Shown here: piece after piece, positions 11,440-20,161 of the stretch | How the letters are laid out: every line of letters begins with the position of its first letter | Numbering within the stretch: position 1 is the stretch's first letter | Assembly: GCA_039636785.1 (NCBI GenBank) | Contig: CP144169.1 | Span: 744,001-808,000, forward strand | DNA length: 64,000 nucleotides | Reading direction: 5' to 3' | DNA from: Micrococcaceae bacterium Sec5.7 | Lineage (GTDB): Bacteria; Actinomycetota; Actinomycetes; Actinomycetales; Micrococcaceae | Made by a program: the position numbers and the translations under genes | The notes under the pieces: generated by a model | What the model saw: only the letters and a program-made list of their open reading frames with translations | The model's database searches: none | What the model was told of the DNA's origin: nothing

Positions 11440-12983
11440 GTCAATCCGTTCAGAACCAACGCGGCTCCGCCGATCTCCCCGGCACCGCGCACGGCATTAC
11501 CGGCAAGGGACTGAAAGGCGGGCAACTGGGGCTGCTCGCCGTTGTCGTCCTTGGTATTTCCACCATTGCCCCGGCCTATACGCTCACCAGCGCACTCGGC
11601 CCCACGGTCAACGAAGCCGGGCTTCAGCTGCCGGTGATCTTCCTGATCGGCTTCATCCCGATGATCCTGGTCTCGCTGGCCTACCGCGAGCTCAACGCGG
11701 ACTCACCGGACAGCGGCACCACGTTCACGTGGGTCACCAAGGCCTTCGGCCCCTGGGTGGGCTGGATGGGCGGCTGGGGACTCCTCGCCGCGAACATCAT
11801 TGTGCTCTCCAACCTGGCCGGCGTGGCGGTGGACTTCTTCTACCTGTTCCTGGCGCAGCTGACGGGCAACACCGAACTCGCCGATCTGGCGGCCAACAAG
11901 CCGCTGAACGTTCTCACCTGCTTGGTCTTCGTGGCGCTGGCCGTCTGGGTCAGCTACCGCGGACTGCACACCACCAAGATCGTGCAGTACGGGCTGGTGG
12001 GCTTCCAGCTGCTGGTGCTAGGGCTCTTTGTGGCCATGGCGTTCGCCAACTGGTCCACCTCCGAGACCGCCATCCCGTTCAGCTGGGAGTGGTTCGACAT
12101 CACCAAGATCGAGACCTTCGGCCAGATTGCGGCCGGCATCTCGCTGTCCATCTTTGTGTACTGGGGCTGGGACGTTTGCCTCACCGTCAACGAGGAAACC
12201 TCCAACGGCAAGAAGACCGCGGGGCTGGCAGGCACCCTGACCGCCGTTGTGGTCCTGGGCATCTACCTGGTGGTGACCATCGCCACCATGATGTTCGCCG
12301 GCGTCGGGGACACCGGAATCGGCCTGACGAATGAGGAGAACCAATCGAACCTGTTCACCGCGCTGGCATCCCCGGTCATGGGCCCGTTCGCAATTTTGAT
12401 GTCCCTGGCCGTGCTGTCGAGTTCCGCTGCATCGCTGCAGTCCACCTTCATGTCGCCGTCGCGGAGCCTGCTGGCCATGGCCCACTACGGTGCCATGCCG
12501 AAGCGGTTCAGCAGCATCAGCAAGAAGTTTTCGACGCCGGGATTCGCCACCGTTGCCGCAGGCGTCGTCTCTGCCGGCTTCTACGCCGTGATGCACGTGA
12601 TCAGCGAAAATGTCCTGAACGACACCATCCTGGCGCTGGGCCTGATGATCTGCTTCTACTACGGCCTGACCGCATTGGCGTGCGTCTGGTACTTCCGCAA
12701 CAGCGTCTTCAGCAGTGCACGGAACGTGGTGCTGCGCCTTGTATGCCCGCTCCTGGGCGGAGTCGGCTTGTTTGTGGTGTTCCTGCAGACGGCCGTGGAC
12801 AGCTGGGCGCCTGAATTCGGCAGCGGTTCGGAGATCTTCGGTGTGGGACTCGTGTTTGTCCTCGGCATCGGGATCCTGGCCTCCGGCGCTGTGTTCATGC
12901 TGATCATGGCACGCCTGCGGCCCGGCTTCTTCCGCGGCGAAACTCTCCGCCAGGACACCCCCGCGCTGGTGGTCCCGGAATAA
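11436..12983 (+). CDS. APC-superfamily amino acid/polyamine permease
   Basis: The protein has 515 residues and about 12 predicted helices. The first helix region GISTIAPAYTLTSALGP and the loop AYRELNADSPDSGTTFTWV match the conserved N-terminal consensus of APC transporters. Linkage to agmatine deiminase and its amidase suggests import of agmatine, putrescine or a related amine, or exchange of substrate and product. A strong hairpin terminator follows. The substrate is inferred from context only. Confidence 0.9.
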   Translation: MSQSVQNQRGSADLPGTAHGITGKGLKGGQLGLLAVVVLGISTIAPAYTLTSALGPTVNEAGLQLPVIFLIGFIPMILVSLAYRELNADSPDSGTTFTWVTKAFGPWVGWMGGWGLLAANIIVLSNLAGVAVDFFYLFLAQLTGNTELADLAANKPLNVLTCLVFVALAVWVSYRGLHTTKIVQYGLVGFQLLVLGLFVAMAFANWSTSETAIPFSWEWFDITKIETFGQIAAGISLSIFVYWGWDVCLTVNEETSNGKKTAGLAGTLTAVVVLGIYLVVTIATMMFAGVGDTGIGLTNEENQSNLFTALASPVMGPFAILMSLAVLSSSAASLQSTFMSPSRSLLAMAHYGAMPKRFSSISKKFSTPGFATVAAGVVSAGFYAVMHVISENVLNDTILALGLMICFYYGLTALACVWYFRNSVFSSARNVVLRLVCPLLGGVGLFVVFLQTAVDSWAPEFGSGSEIFGVGLVFVLGIGILASGAVFMLIMARLRPGFFRGETLRQDTPALVVPE

Positions 12984-13011
12984 CCGCGGCTGGACGCTAC
13001 CAGCTGGACGA

Positions 13012-13066
13012 GCAACACAACAAAGCCCTGGCCCGGAGAACTTTCCGGCCAGGGCTTTTGTTGTGT
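13012..13066. terminator. Bidirectional rho-independent terminator
   Basis: AGCCCTGGCC and GGCCAGGGCT form a GC-rich stem around a 13-base loop, extended by complementary AACACAACAAA and TTTTGTTGTGTT outer arms. It has T-runs on both strands and serves the permease operon and the convergent gene that ends at 13080. Confidence 0.92.
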
Positions 13067-13079
13067 TCAGTTCAGCGGC

Positions 13080-13625
13080 TCACCAGAAGTGGGCCACGTC
13101 GATGACCAGCCGCGATCCTGCGCCGGGTCCTGCCAGGGTGAATACCTGGAACGGCAACCGTGCCCGGACGCCCAGACCCATGCTGGTGTAGCCCTCAAAG
13201 CTCCCAGCGGAGGCAACCTGGCGGAACGTCTGGTAGCCGGCCACGTTGGCAAGCTCGTTCTTGTTCGCCGGCTTGTATGTTGCATTGCCCTTGGCGTCGT
13301 AGGACGGCGCATTGACTGTCACCTGGAGAAACGCCCCGCCCCGCAGCCTGATCGGAAGGCCGGAACCATCCTGGGTCGCAGTTGCAACGTAGCGGACCGT
13401 GTACCCCTTGGCCGGTCCGTTCAGATCAATCACCAGGCGGTCGAAGCAGTAGTGCTGCCCCGTCCTGACGTTGGTGACGGATGCGGAACTCATGGTCGCG
13501 TTGGACTCCTTCAGCGACCCCCACACAAGTCCGCAGTATGAGGCAGCCGAGGCGGGCCCCGGAGCCAGAAGACCTAGTCCGACAGCCATCAGAATAGCTG
13601 CCAGCCATACTTGAATTTTTTTCAT
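13080..13625 (-). CDS. Secreted AMIN-like domain protein
   Basis: This protein of 181 residues opens with MKKIQ, a hydrophobic core and an ASA-ASY signal cleavage pattern around residues 27-31, so it is exported. The remainder, with FDRLVIDLNG and the closing SRLVIDVAHFW, matches the AMIN-like domain of small actinobacterial secreted proteins, whose function is unknown. Two cysteines may pair outside the cell. The ATG at 13625 has GAGGGGG eight bases upstream; a GTG three codons earlier sits too close to that site. It is a single-gene unit that ends in the shared terminator. Confidence 0.75.
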   Translation of the reverse strand: MKKIQVWLAAILMAVGLGLLAPGPASAASYCGLVWGSLKESNATMSSASVTNVRTGQHYCFDRLVIDLNGPAKGYTVRYVATATQDGSGLPIRLRGGAFLQVTVNAPSYDAKGNATYKPANKNELANVAGYQTFRQVASAGSFEGYTSMGLGVRARLPFQVFTLAGPGAGSRLVIDVAHFW

Positions 13626-14044
13626 TTTGGCCACCCCCTCGAGTGATTGGATAGCTCAAGCCTAGGAGCGGAAATTCCGTAAAACGAGGGTTGTGGCTGC
13701 TTCGCCACGCAACCGTTAATCTGACCGGCCAACGGTCACAGCGGCGTGATTCTGCGGCGTCATTTCGGCCCGGCGTGGCCGTTTCGGTGCCTTTCCTGCA
13801 CATTGCCGTTATGCCGGATAACGGTGTCGCCACGGCGGCTGGCCAGGCTCTGCGTGGCGTGGAGGGCCGTCGTCAGGCTCTGTGTGGCGTGGACGGCCCT
13901 GGCCCGCATAAGCGTTGGTGGCCCGAGCCGGTCATGCGGGTGCGGACCGTTTGAAGCGGGACACGCATAGGCGCCGGCCGTCCTCAGAGGGTGACCGGCG
14001 CCTGATGGTGCCATGCTGTGAAGTTAGGGCGCGTTTGGGGCTGT
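13626..14044. other. Intergenic stretch without a recognised gene
   Basis: The stretch separates two minus-strand genes. Open frames here show no family resemblance and no convincing ribosome sites. It contains a 30-bp direct repeat (listed separately) and presumably the promoter of the AMIN-like gene near 13640-13700. Nothing else was recognised. Confidence 0.6.
13844..13903. repeat. Two-copy 30-bp tandem repeat
   Basis: Positions 13844-13873 and 13874-13903 are adjacent direct copies (CAGGCTCTGCGTGGCGTGGA against CAGGCTCTGTGTGGCGTGGA at the start) with about six differences. There is no spacer, so it is not CRISPR-like. It lies in non-coding DNA and may be a slippage duplication. Confidence 0.8.
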
Positions 14045-14347
14045 TTAGCCTTCACAGTCGCGGCAGAACTTCAGTCCGTTCTTTTCCTTGGCAACCTGGG
14101 ACCGGTGGCGGACCAGGAAGCAGGACGAGCAGGTGAATTCATCCGACTGCTCGGGAACAACAATGACCGTCAGTTCTTCGCCTGAGAGATCCGCACCGGG
14201 AAGGTCAATGCCTTCAGCAGTATCGTTCTCGTCGACGTCGATAACAGCGGTCTGGGCGCCACCGCCGCGGGACGCCTGAAGGGCCTCCAGCGATTCAGCG
14301 GGAGACTCTTCTTCTGTCTTGCGTGGGGCGTCGTAATCGGTAGCCAT
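14045..14347 (-). CDS. DUF4193 family zinc-ribbon-like protein
   Basis: This small acidic protein of about 100 residues closes with paired CxxC motifs, CSSCFLVRHRSQV and KFCRDCEG, a probable zinc ribbon. That matches the actinobacterial DUF4193 family, whose members are short, widely conserved and uncharacterised. The ATG at 14347 gives the usual MATDYDAPRK start; a GTG four codons earlier is possible. It is divergent from the UPF0158 gene across about 90 bases. Confidence 0.87.
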   Translation of the reverse strand: MATDYDAPRKTEEESPAESLEALQASRGGGAQTAVIDVDENDTAEGIDLPGADLSGEELTVIVVPEQSDEFTCSSCFLVRHRSQVAKEKNGLKFCRDCEG

Positions 14348-14436
14348 AGCGTGGTTCACTTTCGTTGCTGCGCAGCGCCATTTCAGGCACCTCAGTGAAG
14401 CAGTTTAGGTCATTATGCAGGTAGTTGGAGAATAGT

Positions 14437-15039
14437 GTGTTGAACCAGACATTTTACGACGACGCGCGGCAAGAGTATGACAGCCTTCGAGGCAACGCAT
14501 CCTGGCGCCGCTTCGGGCAAAAGACGGGCGTAATCCGGGCCAAAGTGACCGGATGGTCAGCATTCCACTACACTGCCGGAGGACCAATCAGGCTCAGTCT
14601 GGACGCTATCGATCTGGAGTCACTTGGTGTCGCACTTGAGTATCGGACCGACGGCGATACGTTCTGGTGGCTTGACCCGCAGACAGGTGAGATCGGCTTC
14701 TGGGTCTCGGGCACCGCAGATGAATCCGACGAATCCGACGAGGATCTCGAAGAACGCGGTGCCATCAGGGTTGAGCCGGTGAGCTCGCACGAAAGCTACA
14801 GCGACATGGAAGATTTCATCGCGGGTGTCGACGACGCACAGGCCAGGGACCTGCTCTCGCGGGCGATCGAGCGCCAGAGGCCCTTCCGGCACTTCAAGGA
14901 CACGCTTCTGGAATTCCCTGAACTGCGCGAAGGGTGGTTTGCCTTCCATGACCGGACCATGCGTCGACGTGCCATCGAATGGCTCGTCGACGTCGGCGTG
15001 GTGGACGGCAACGAGGCGGAGAAGGCGCTGGAGCAGTAG
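14437..15039 (+). CDS. UPF0158 family protein
   Basis: This 200-residue protein carries the UPF0158 pattern: an acidic centre, FWWLDPQTGEIGFW in the first half, then MEDFIAGVDDAQARDLL and RPFRHFKDTLLEFPELREGW, with a closing WLVDVGVV. The family is cytosolic and of unknown function. The GTG at 14437 has GGAG six bases upstream; an earlier TTG in the same frame would include that site. A terminator hairpin follows. The family match comes from its motifs; no activity is proposed. Confidence 0.8.
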   Translation: MLNQTFYDDARQEYDSLRGNASWRRFGQKTGVIRAKVTGWSAFHYTAGGPIRLSLDAIDLESLGVALEYRTDGDTFWWLDPQTGEIGFWVSGTADESDESDEDLEERGAIRVEPVSSHESYSDMEDFIAGVDDAQARDLLSRAIERQRPFRHFKDTLLEFPELREGWFAFHDRTMRRRAIEWLVDVGVVDGNEAEKALEQ

Positions 15040-15086
15040 CGCCGACGTTGGCCCGTCCGCTAGTCGAGATGGTCGACTGTGGATAA

Positions 15087-15134
15087 GAAAACCGCCCCAG
15101 CGCCTAGCTACTTCCCGGTGCTGGAGCGGTTTTT
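15087..15134. terminator. Terminator hairpin between the UPF0158 gene and tRNA-Thr
   Basis: ACCGCCCCAGCGCC pairs imperfectly with GGTGCTGGAGCGGT and is flanked by AAAA on the left and TTTTT on the right. It can end transcription in both directions: the UPF0158 gene on plus and tRNA-Thr on minus. Confidence 0.8.
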
Positions 15135-15139
15135 CCCGG

Positions 15140-15213
15140 AGCCTCCTGTCGGATTCGAACCGACGACCCCCGCTTTACAAGAGCGGTGCTCTGGCCAACT
15201 GAGCTAAGGAGGC
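15140..15213 (-). tRNA. tRNA-Thr (anticodon TGT)
   Basis: On the minus strand the 7-bp acceptor stem GCCTCCT/AGGAGGC, D arm TAGCTCAGTTGGC, anticodon loop CTTGTAA and T arm GGTTCGAATCC are all present. The anticodon TGT reads ACA-type threonine codons. The 3' CCA is not encoded (CCG follows the discriminator), so it is added after transcription. Confidence 0.96.
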
Positions 15214-15285
15214 ATGCCCTGCCTCATGGAACCGGCAGACGCCGAAACGGCGCTAGATAAGGTTAGCCCACGTACGCCCTGCTGG

Positions 15286-15328
15286 TAAAAACGGCGGCCC
15301 GGCCCCGGAGTGTCCCCGGACCGGGCCG
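15286..15328 (-). terminator. Terminator of the DsbA-like gene
   Basis: A very GC-rich hairpin (CGGCCCGG-CCCCGG against CCGG-CCGGGCCG) is followed on the minus strand by TTTTT. It lies 23 bases past the stop codon of the thioredoxin-fold gene. Confidence 0.85.
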
Positions 15329-15350
15329 TCGAATTGGGAGGCGGCTGTGG

Positions 15351-16247
15351 CTAGCCCTTGGCCTTGGCGTCGACTGCCGCCTGCAGGAATTCCGGGAACG
15401 GAGTCTTGGCGCTGTCGCCCTTGCCCCACTGCTTGCCTTCCACAAAAACTGTGGGTGTTCCGGTTACGCCCACCACGGACGCCTGTTGGGTGGCGTACTT
15501 CACATAGGGGCGGTACGTTTTCTCATCCACGCACGTGTCGGTGTTCTTCGCTCCTACATCGGTGGCCATCTTCTTCAGCTCGTTGTCGGAGAGCCCTGCG
15601 CTGCCTTCAGCTGGCTGCTTGTCGAAAAGTGCGTTCACGAAGTCCGAATACTTCTCCGGCGATTCGTTCACCACGCAGGCGGCCGCGTTGGCAGCACGGG
15701 AGGAATAGTTGGTGGTGGAGCGGGAGTCCAGGAAGCCAAGCGGCCGGTATTCCACGGAGATCTTGCCCTCGTTGCGGAGCTTGGTCATGGTCTCGTTGTA
15801 CTTCGTCTCGAAGTCCTTGCAGACCGGGCAGATGAAGTCGATGTAAAGGACAACCTTCACCGGCTTGCCTGCCTCAGCCGCTGCACCCGGGGCAACAACT
15901 TCAGCCGGGGCAGTTGCCGGGGCAGACGGCAGGTCGGCAACGTTCACGGTTGCGGGGTCCGACTTGGCCACCTCGGTATTTGCCAGCAGGGTAACGCCAC
16001 CGTTGACGTTGCCGTTCGCCGGGGTGGACCCCTGATCTGCAATCGGGGCATTGTTTTTGAGACTGGAAGTGACAACAAGTGCCACGATCGCGAGGATGGC
16101 CACCACGGCCACAACGATGCCCCAGCCGATGAGCAGCTTGTTGCGCTTGTCCTTCTTCAGCTGCGCTTCTCGGATCTCGCGGGCTTTCTCACGGGCCTCC
16201 GCGGTTCGCTCTGCTTTGGACTTGCGGACTTCGTTTGCGGGGCTCAT
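15351..16247 (-). CDS. Membrane-anchored DsbA-like thioredoxin-fold protein
   Basis: This 298-residue protein has a charged, coiled-coil-prone cytoplasmic start (about 1-40), one membrane helix (LIGWGIVVAVVAILAIVALV, about 40-60), a Pro/Ala-rich linker and an extracytoplasmic thioredoxin fold with CPVC near residue 155 and the cis-proline motif GTPTVFV near 270. It probably introduces or isomerises disulfides in exported proteins. The ATG at 16247 follows GAGGAA; the longer open frame upstream overlaps the otsA promoter region and is not used. It is divergent from otsA. Confidence 0.9.
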   Translation of the reverse strand: MSPANEVRKSKAERTAEAREKAREIREAQLKKDKRNKLLIGWGIVVAVVAILAIVALVVTSSLKNNAPIADQGSTPANGNVNGGVTLLANTEVAKSDPATVNVADLPSAPATAPAEVVAPGAAAEAGKPVKVVLYIDFICPVCKDFETKYNETMTKLRNEGKISVEYRPLGFLDSRSTTNYSSRAANAAACVVNESPEKYSDFVNALFDKQPAEGSAGLSDNELKKMATDVGAKNTDTCVDEKTYRPYVKYATQQASVVGVTGTPTVFVEGKQWGKGDSAKTPFPEFLQAAVDAKAKG

Positions 16248-16428
16248 CTGTTCCTCGTGTCGATCGACGTGGTGCGGACCACTCAGTGGCAACCCCACCC
16301 ATTTTAGGGGAGAAATCTGGGAGCTTGCGATTTCAAGTTTCCTCCAGCATGCCCAACGGACGAATAGCACGGAAGATTCCGTCCCGTTAGGGTGGGCTGA
16401 GAGCCACAAGCAACCCCAGGGGGCCGCA

Positions 16429-17934
16429 ATGCAACGACCGGAACGCGAACAACCCAGCGCCACGGGTGAAAACGGATCTGCACCACGCAGCCGCTCCGCC
16501 GCCACAAAGTACGACTTTATGGTGGTGTCCAACCGCCTGCCCGTTGACCGCTGTGCCCCGGGCGAGAACGGCGATGACGGCTCGGACGGCTGGCGCCGCT
16601 CACCGGGCGGACTGGTCACTGCGCTCGCCCCGATGATGACCAAATCAGACGGTGCGTGGGTGGGGTGGCATGGTGCCCCGGATGAGACCGTCAGGCCGTT
16701 CAGCCACGGCGGGATGGCCCTGATACCGGTCCAGCTGAGCAATGACGACGTCGAGCTTTTTTACGAAGGATTTTCCAACGCCACGCTGTGGCCCCTTTAT
16801 CACGACGTCATCGCCCCGCCCGAGTTCCACAGAACCTGGTGGGACGCCTACCGCAGGGTCAACAAGAGGTTCGCCGACGCCGTCGTTCGCCATGCTGACG
16901 AAGGGGCCACCGTGTGGGTCCAGGACTACCAGCTTCAGCTGGTGCCGCGGATGCTGCGCGAAGCGCGGCCGGACCTGCGGATCGGGTTTTTCAACCACAT
17001 CCCCTTTCCGCCGCCGGAGATCTTCGCCCAGCTTCCGTGGCGCCAATCCATCATCGACGGCCTCCTCGGGGCAGACCTTTTGGGCTTCCAACGCCCCAGC
17101 GATGCGGGAAACTTCATGCGCTCGGCCAAACGCTTCCTGGGCGCAAGCGTCAAAAAGCAGCAGGTCCACGTCAAGGGGCCCTACGGCGAAGTCACGCACA
17201 TCGCCCGCGCCCAGGCATTTCCTATCTCCATTGACGTCGAGCAGATCAGCGAACTGGCCCAAAAGCCGGAGATCATCGAAAGGTCCCGCCAGATACGCCA
17301 GGACCTCGGAGACCCCAAGACCATCTTGCTTGGCGTTGACAGGCTGGATTACACCAAGGGCATCCGCCACCGGCTCAAGGCGTACGAGGAACTCCTCAAC
17401 GAAGGCAAGCTCAAAGTGGAGGACGCCACCCTGATCCAGGTGGCCAGCCCCAGCCGCGAACGCGTAGAGCAATACCGCCTGCTCCGCGAGGAAGTGGAAG
17501 GAACAGTGGGCCATATCAATGGAACCTACGACACCATCCAGAACACGGCCGTCCGCTACCTCCACCACAGCTATCCCGTCGAGGAAATGGTGGCGCTGTA
17601 TCTCGCCGCCGACGTCATGCTCGTCACCGCCCTGCGCGATGGCATGAACCTCGTGGCCAAGGAATACGTAACGGCCCGGACAGGCAACGACGGCGCACTG
17701 GTGCTCAGTGAGTTCGCCGGCGCCGCTGACCAGCTCAAGCAGGCACTCCTGATGAATCCGCATGACATTGACGGGCTCAAGGACACCATCATGCGGGCCG
17801 TCACCATGCCCCCCAAGGAGGCCGGCCGCCGTATGCGGTCCATGCGCAAGCAGATCCTGGACCACGACGTCGATCATTGGTCTGCGGATTTCCTGGCGGC
17901 GCTCAACGAAAAGGTGATCCGCGATGACTCCTGA
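16429..17934 (+). CDS. otsA: Trehalose-6-phosphate synthase (GT20)
   Basis: This 501-residue cytosolic glycosyltransferase makes trehalose-6-phosphate from a nucleotide-glucose donor and glucose-6-phosphate. Motifs in order are VVSNRLPVDR (near residue 30), WVQDYQLQLVPRML, GFFNHIPFPPPEIF, GVDRLDYTKGI and LRDGMNLVAKEY. The ATG at 16429 follows AGGGGG. The first 25 residues are a poorly conserved polar extension. The stop lies inside the otsB start region (11-base overlap), so the pair is coupled. Confidence 0.96.
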   Translation: MQRPEREQPSATGENGSAPRSRSAATKYDFMVVSNRLPVDRCAPGENGDDGSDGWRRSPGGLVTALAPMMTKSDGAWVGWHGAPDETVRPFSHGGMALIPVQLSNDDVELFYEGFSNATLWPLYHDVIAPPEFHRTWWDAYRRVNKRFADAVVRHADEGATVWVQDYQLQLVPRMLREARPDLRIGFFNHIPFPPPEIFAQLPWRQSIIDGLLGADLLGFQRPSDAGNFMRSAKRFLGASVKKQQVHVKGPYGEVTHIARAQAFPISIDVEQISELAQKPEIIERSRQIRQDLGDPKTILLGVDRLDYTKGIRHRLKAYEELLNEGKLKVEDATLIQVASPSRERVEQYRLLREEVEGTVGHINGTYDTIQNTAVRYLHHSYPVEEMVALYLAADVMLVTALRDGMNLVAKEYVTARTGNDGALVLSEFAGAADQLKQALLMNPHDIDGLKDTIMRAVTMPPKEAGRRMRSMRKQILDHDVDHWSADFLAALNEKVIRDDS

Positions 17935-18769
17935 CGCCCCGCGCCCCGACGTCCCCGATTCCTCTGCCGGGACACCCCTGACGCTTTCCCCGGAGCTGCT
18001 CGACGCGGTGCGCCGGATAGCCGGCACCGAGCAACTGTTGGTGGCCATGGACTTCGACGGCACCATTTCGCCGCTCGTGGACCGCGCAGACGACGCCCGC
18101 CCCCTCCCCCGCTCAGCCGCGGCTTTTGCCGCCCTGGCGGCGCTTCCACGCACGACGACGGCACTCATCTCGGGACGCGCCCTCGCCAGTCTGCGGGCGG
18201 TCGCCGCGCCCCCACCCGAAACGCTGCTGATCGGCAGCCATGGTGCCGAAGCCTGGCTTGGCCCCGGATCCTCCCAGCTGACCCTTGACCAGGAGCGACA
18301 GGAGCTGCTGGCAGACGTCCGCAGGGTTCTTGAAGACGTCGTTGAGCTGGCCCCGGGCACCCTCCTGGAGGACAAGCCCGCCGGCGTGGTCCTGCACACG
18401 CGCCTGGCTGACGACGACGTTGCCGAAGACGCCGTGGCCGCTGCACGTGCCGCGCTTCAGGACCGCAAAGGGGTGTTCCTGAAGAACGGCAAGCGGGTGC
18501 TGGAAGCCTCCGTGGTCAATGCCTCGAAGGGCGAAGGCGTTGATTTTCTCCGCCAGGCCACTGATGCCACGGCGGTGATCTTCGCCGGGGACGACACAAC
18601 GGACGAGGATGCCCTGGGACGGCTCGTTCAGGGCGATGTGGGAGTCAAGGTGGGGCTTGACTTCACGCAGGCCCAGTTCAGGGTCGAGGCGCCGGTCCAC
18701 GTCGCCGAGCTCCTGGAGGCTCTCCTCCGGGAGCGCACCCGTGTCGTTGCGGAGCCGGGCTCGGACTAG
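17924..18769 (+). CDS. otsB: Trehalose-6-phosphate phosphatase
   Basis: The 281-residue HAD phosphatase carries the nucleophile motif DFDGTISPL near residue 44, the middle motif LISGR, and the metal-binding GDDTTDEDA near residue 225. It removes phosphate from trehalose-6-phosphate to give trehalose. It overlaps otsA by 11 bases. The window also holds TreS at 54-56 kb, so trehalose can be made by OtsAB and converted to maltose for the GlgE route. Confidence 0.95.
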   Translation: MTPDAPRPDVPDSSAGTPLTLSPELLDAVRRIAGTEQLLVAMDFDGTISPLVDRADDARPLPRSAAAFAALAALPRTTTALISGRALASLRAVAAPPPETLLIGSHGAEAWLGPGSSQLTLDQERQELLADVRRVLEDVVELAPGTLLEDKPAGVVLHTRLADDDVAEDAVAAARAALQDRKGVFLKNGKRVLEASVVNASKGEGVDFLRQATDATAVIFAGDDTTDEDALGRLVQGDVGVKVGLDFTQAQFRVEAPVHVAELLEALLRERTRVVAEPGSD

Positions 18770-18891
18770 CATCAAAAGTCGCCCGCGTTGCGCACCTCAC
18801 ATGTGACGTCTGTAACATTTTCGCGGTTCCGCCATAAATCTGACATACTCTGTTTGTGATGTGGCGCACAAGAACCGTGCGGCATCACGCG

Positions 18892-18919
18892 ATACTCCTC
18901 GGCTTCGGCCGGGGAGTAT
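18892..18919 (+). promoter_or_regulatory. TTCG-loop hairpin in the leader of the ABC ATPase gene
   Basis: ATACTCCTCGGC and GCCGGGGAGTAT form a 12-base stem (one G-T pair) closed by a stable TTCG loop, about 80 bases before the start at 19000. No T-run follows, so it is not an ordinary terminator. It may stabilise the message or act in regulation. A CATACT box at 18844 could be the -10 of a promoter just upstream. Confidence 0.5.
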
Positions 18920-18999
18920 GAACGCTCTACACAACTGAATACATAACCATTCACAACGGATCGTCCGGCACGTACCTGCCGGTGAAGGGATTGATAACT

Positions 19000-20082
<1,083 letters not shown>

Positions 20083-20095
20083 TTCCCCGGTAAGC

Positions 20096-20140
20096 AACCG
20101 ACGGCGGCCCTCCACTACTGGACGGGCCGCCGTTGGCGTT
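20096..20140 (+). terminator. Terminator-like hairpin after the ABC ATPase gene
   Basis: ACGGCGGCCC (20101-20110) and GGGCCGCCGT (20124-20133) form a perfect 10-bp stem with a 13-base loop. The following run is GGCGTT, only weakly T-rich, so read-through into the GH20 gene 22 bases later is possible. Confidence 0.7.
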
Positions 20141-20161
20141 AAACCTCATTCAAGGAGCCAC

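Noticed and set aside
13844-13903. CRISPR-like repeat
   Set aside because: There are only two adjacent copies with no spacer and no cas genes. No CRISPR array was seen in the window.
16645-18399. 584-codon minus-strand frame opposite otsA-otsB
   Set aside because: It is the complement of two clear enzyme genes and shows no domain or ribosome site.
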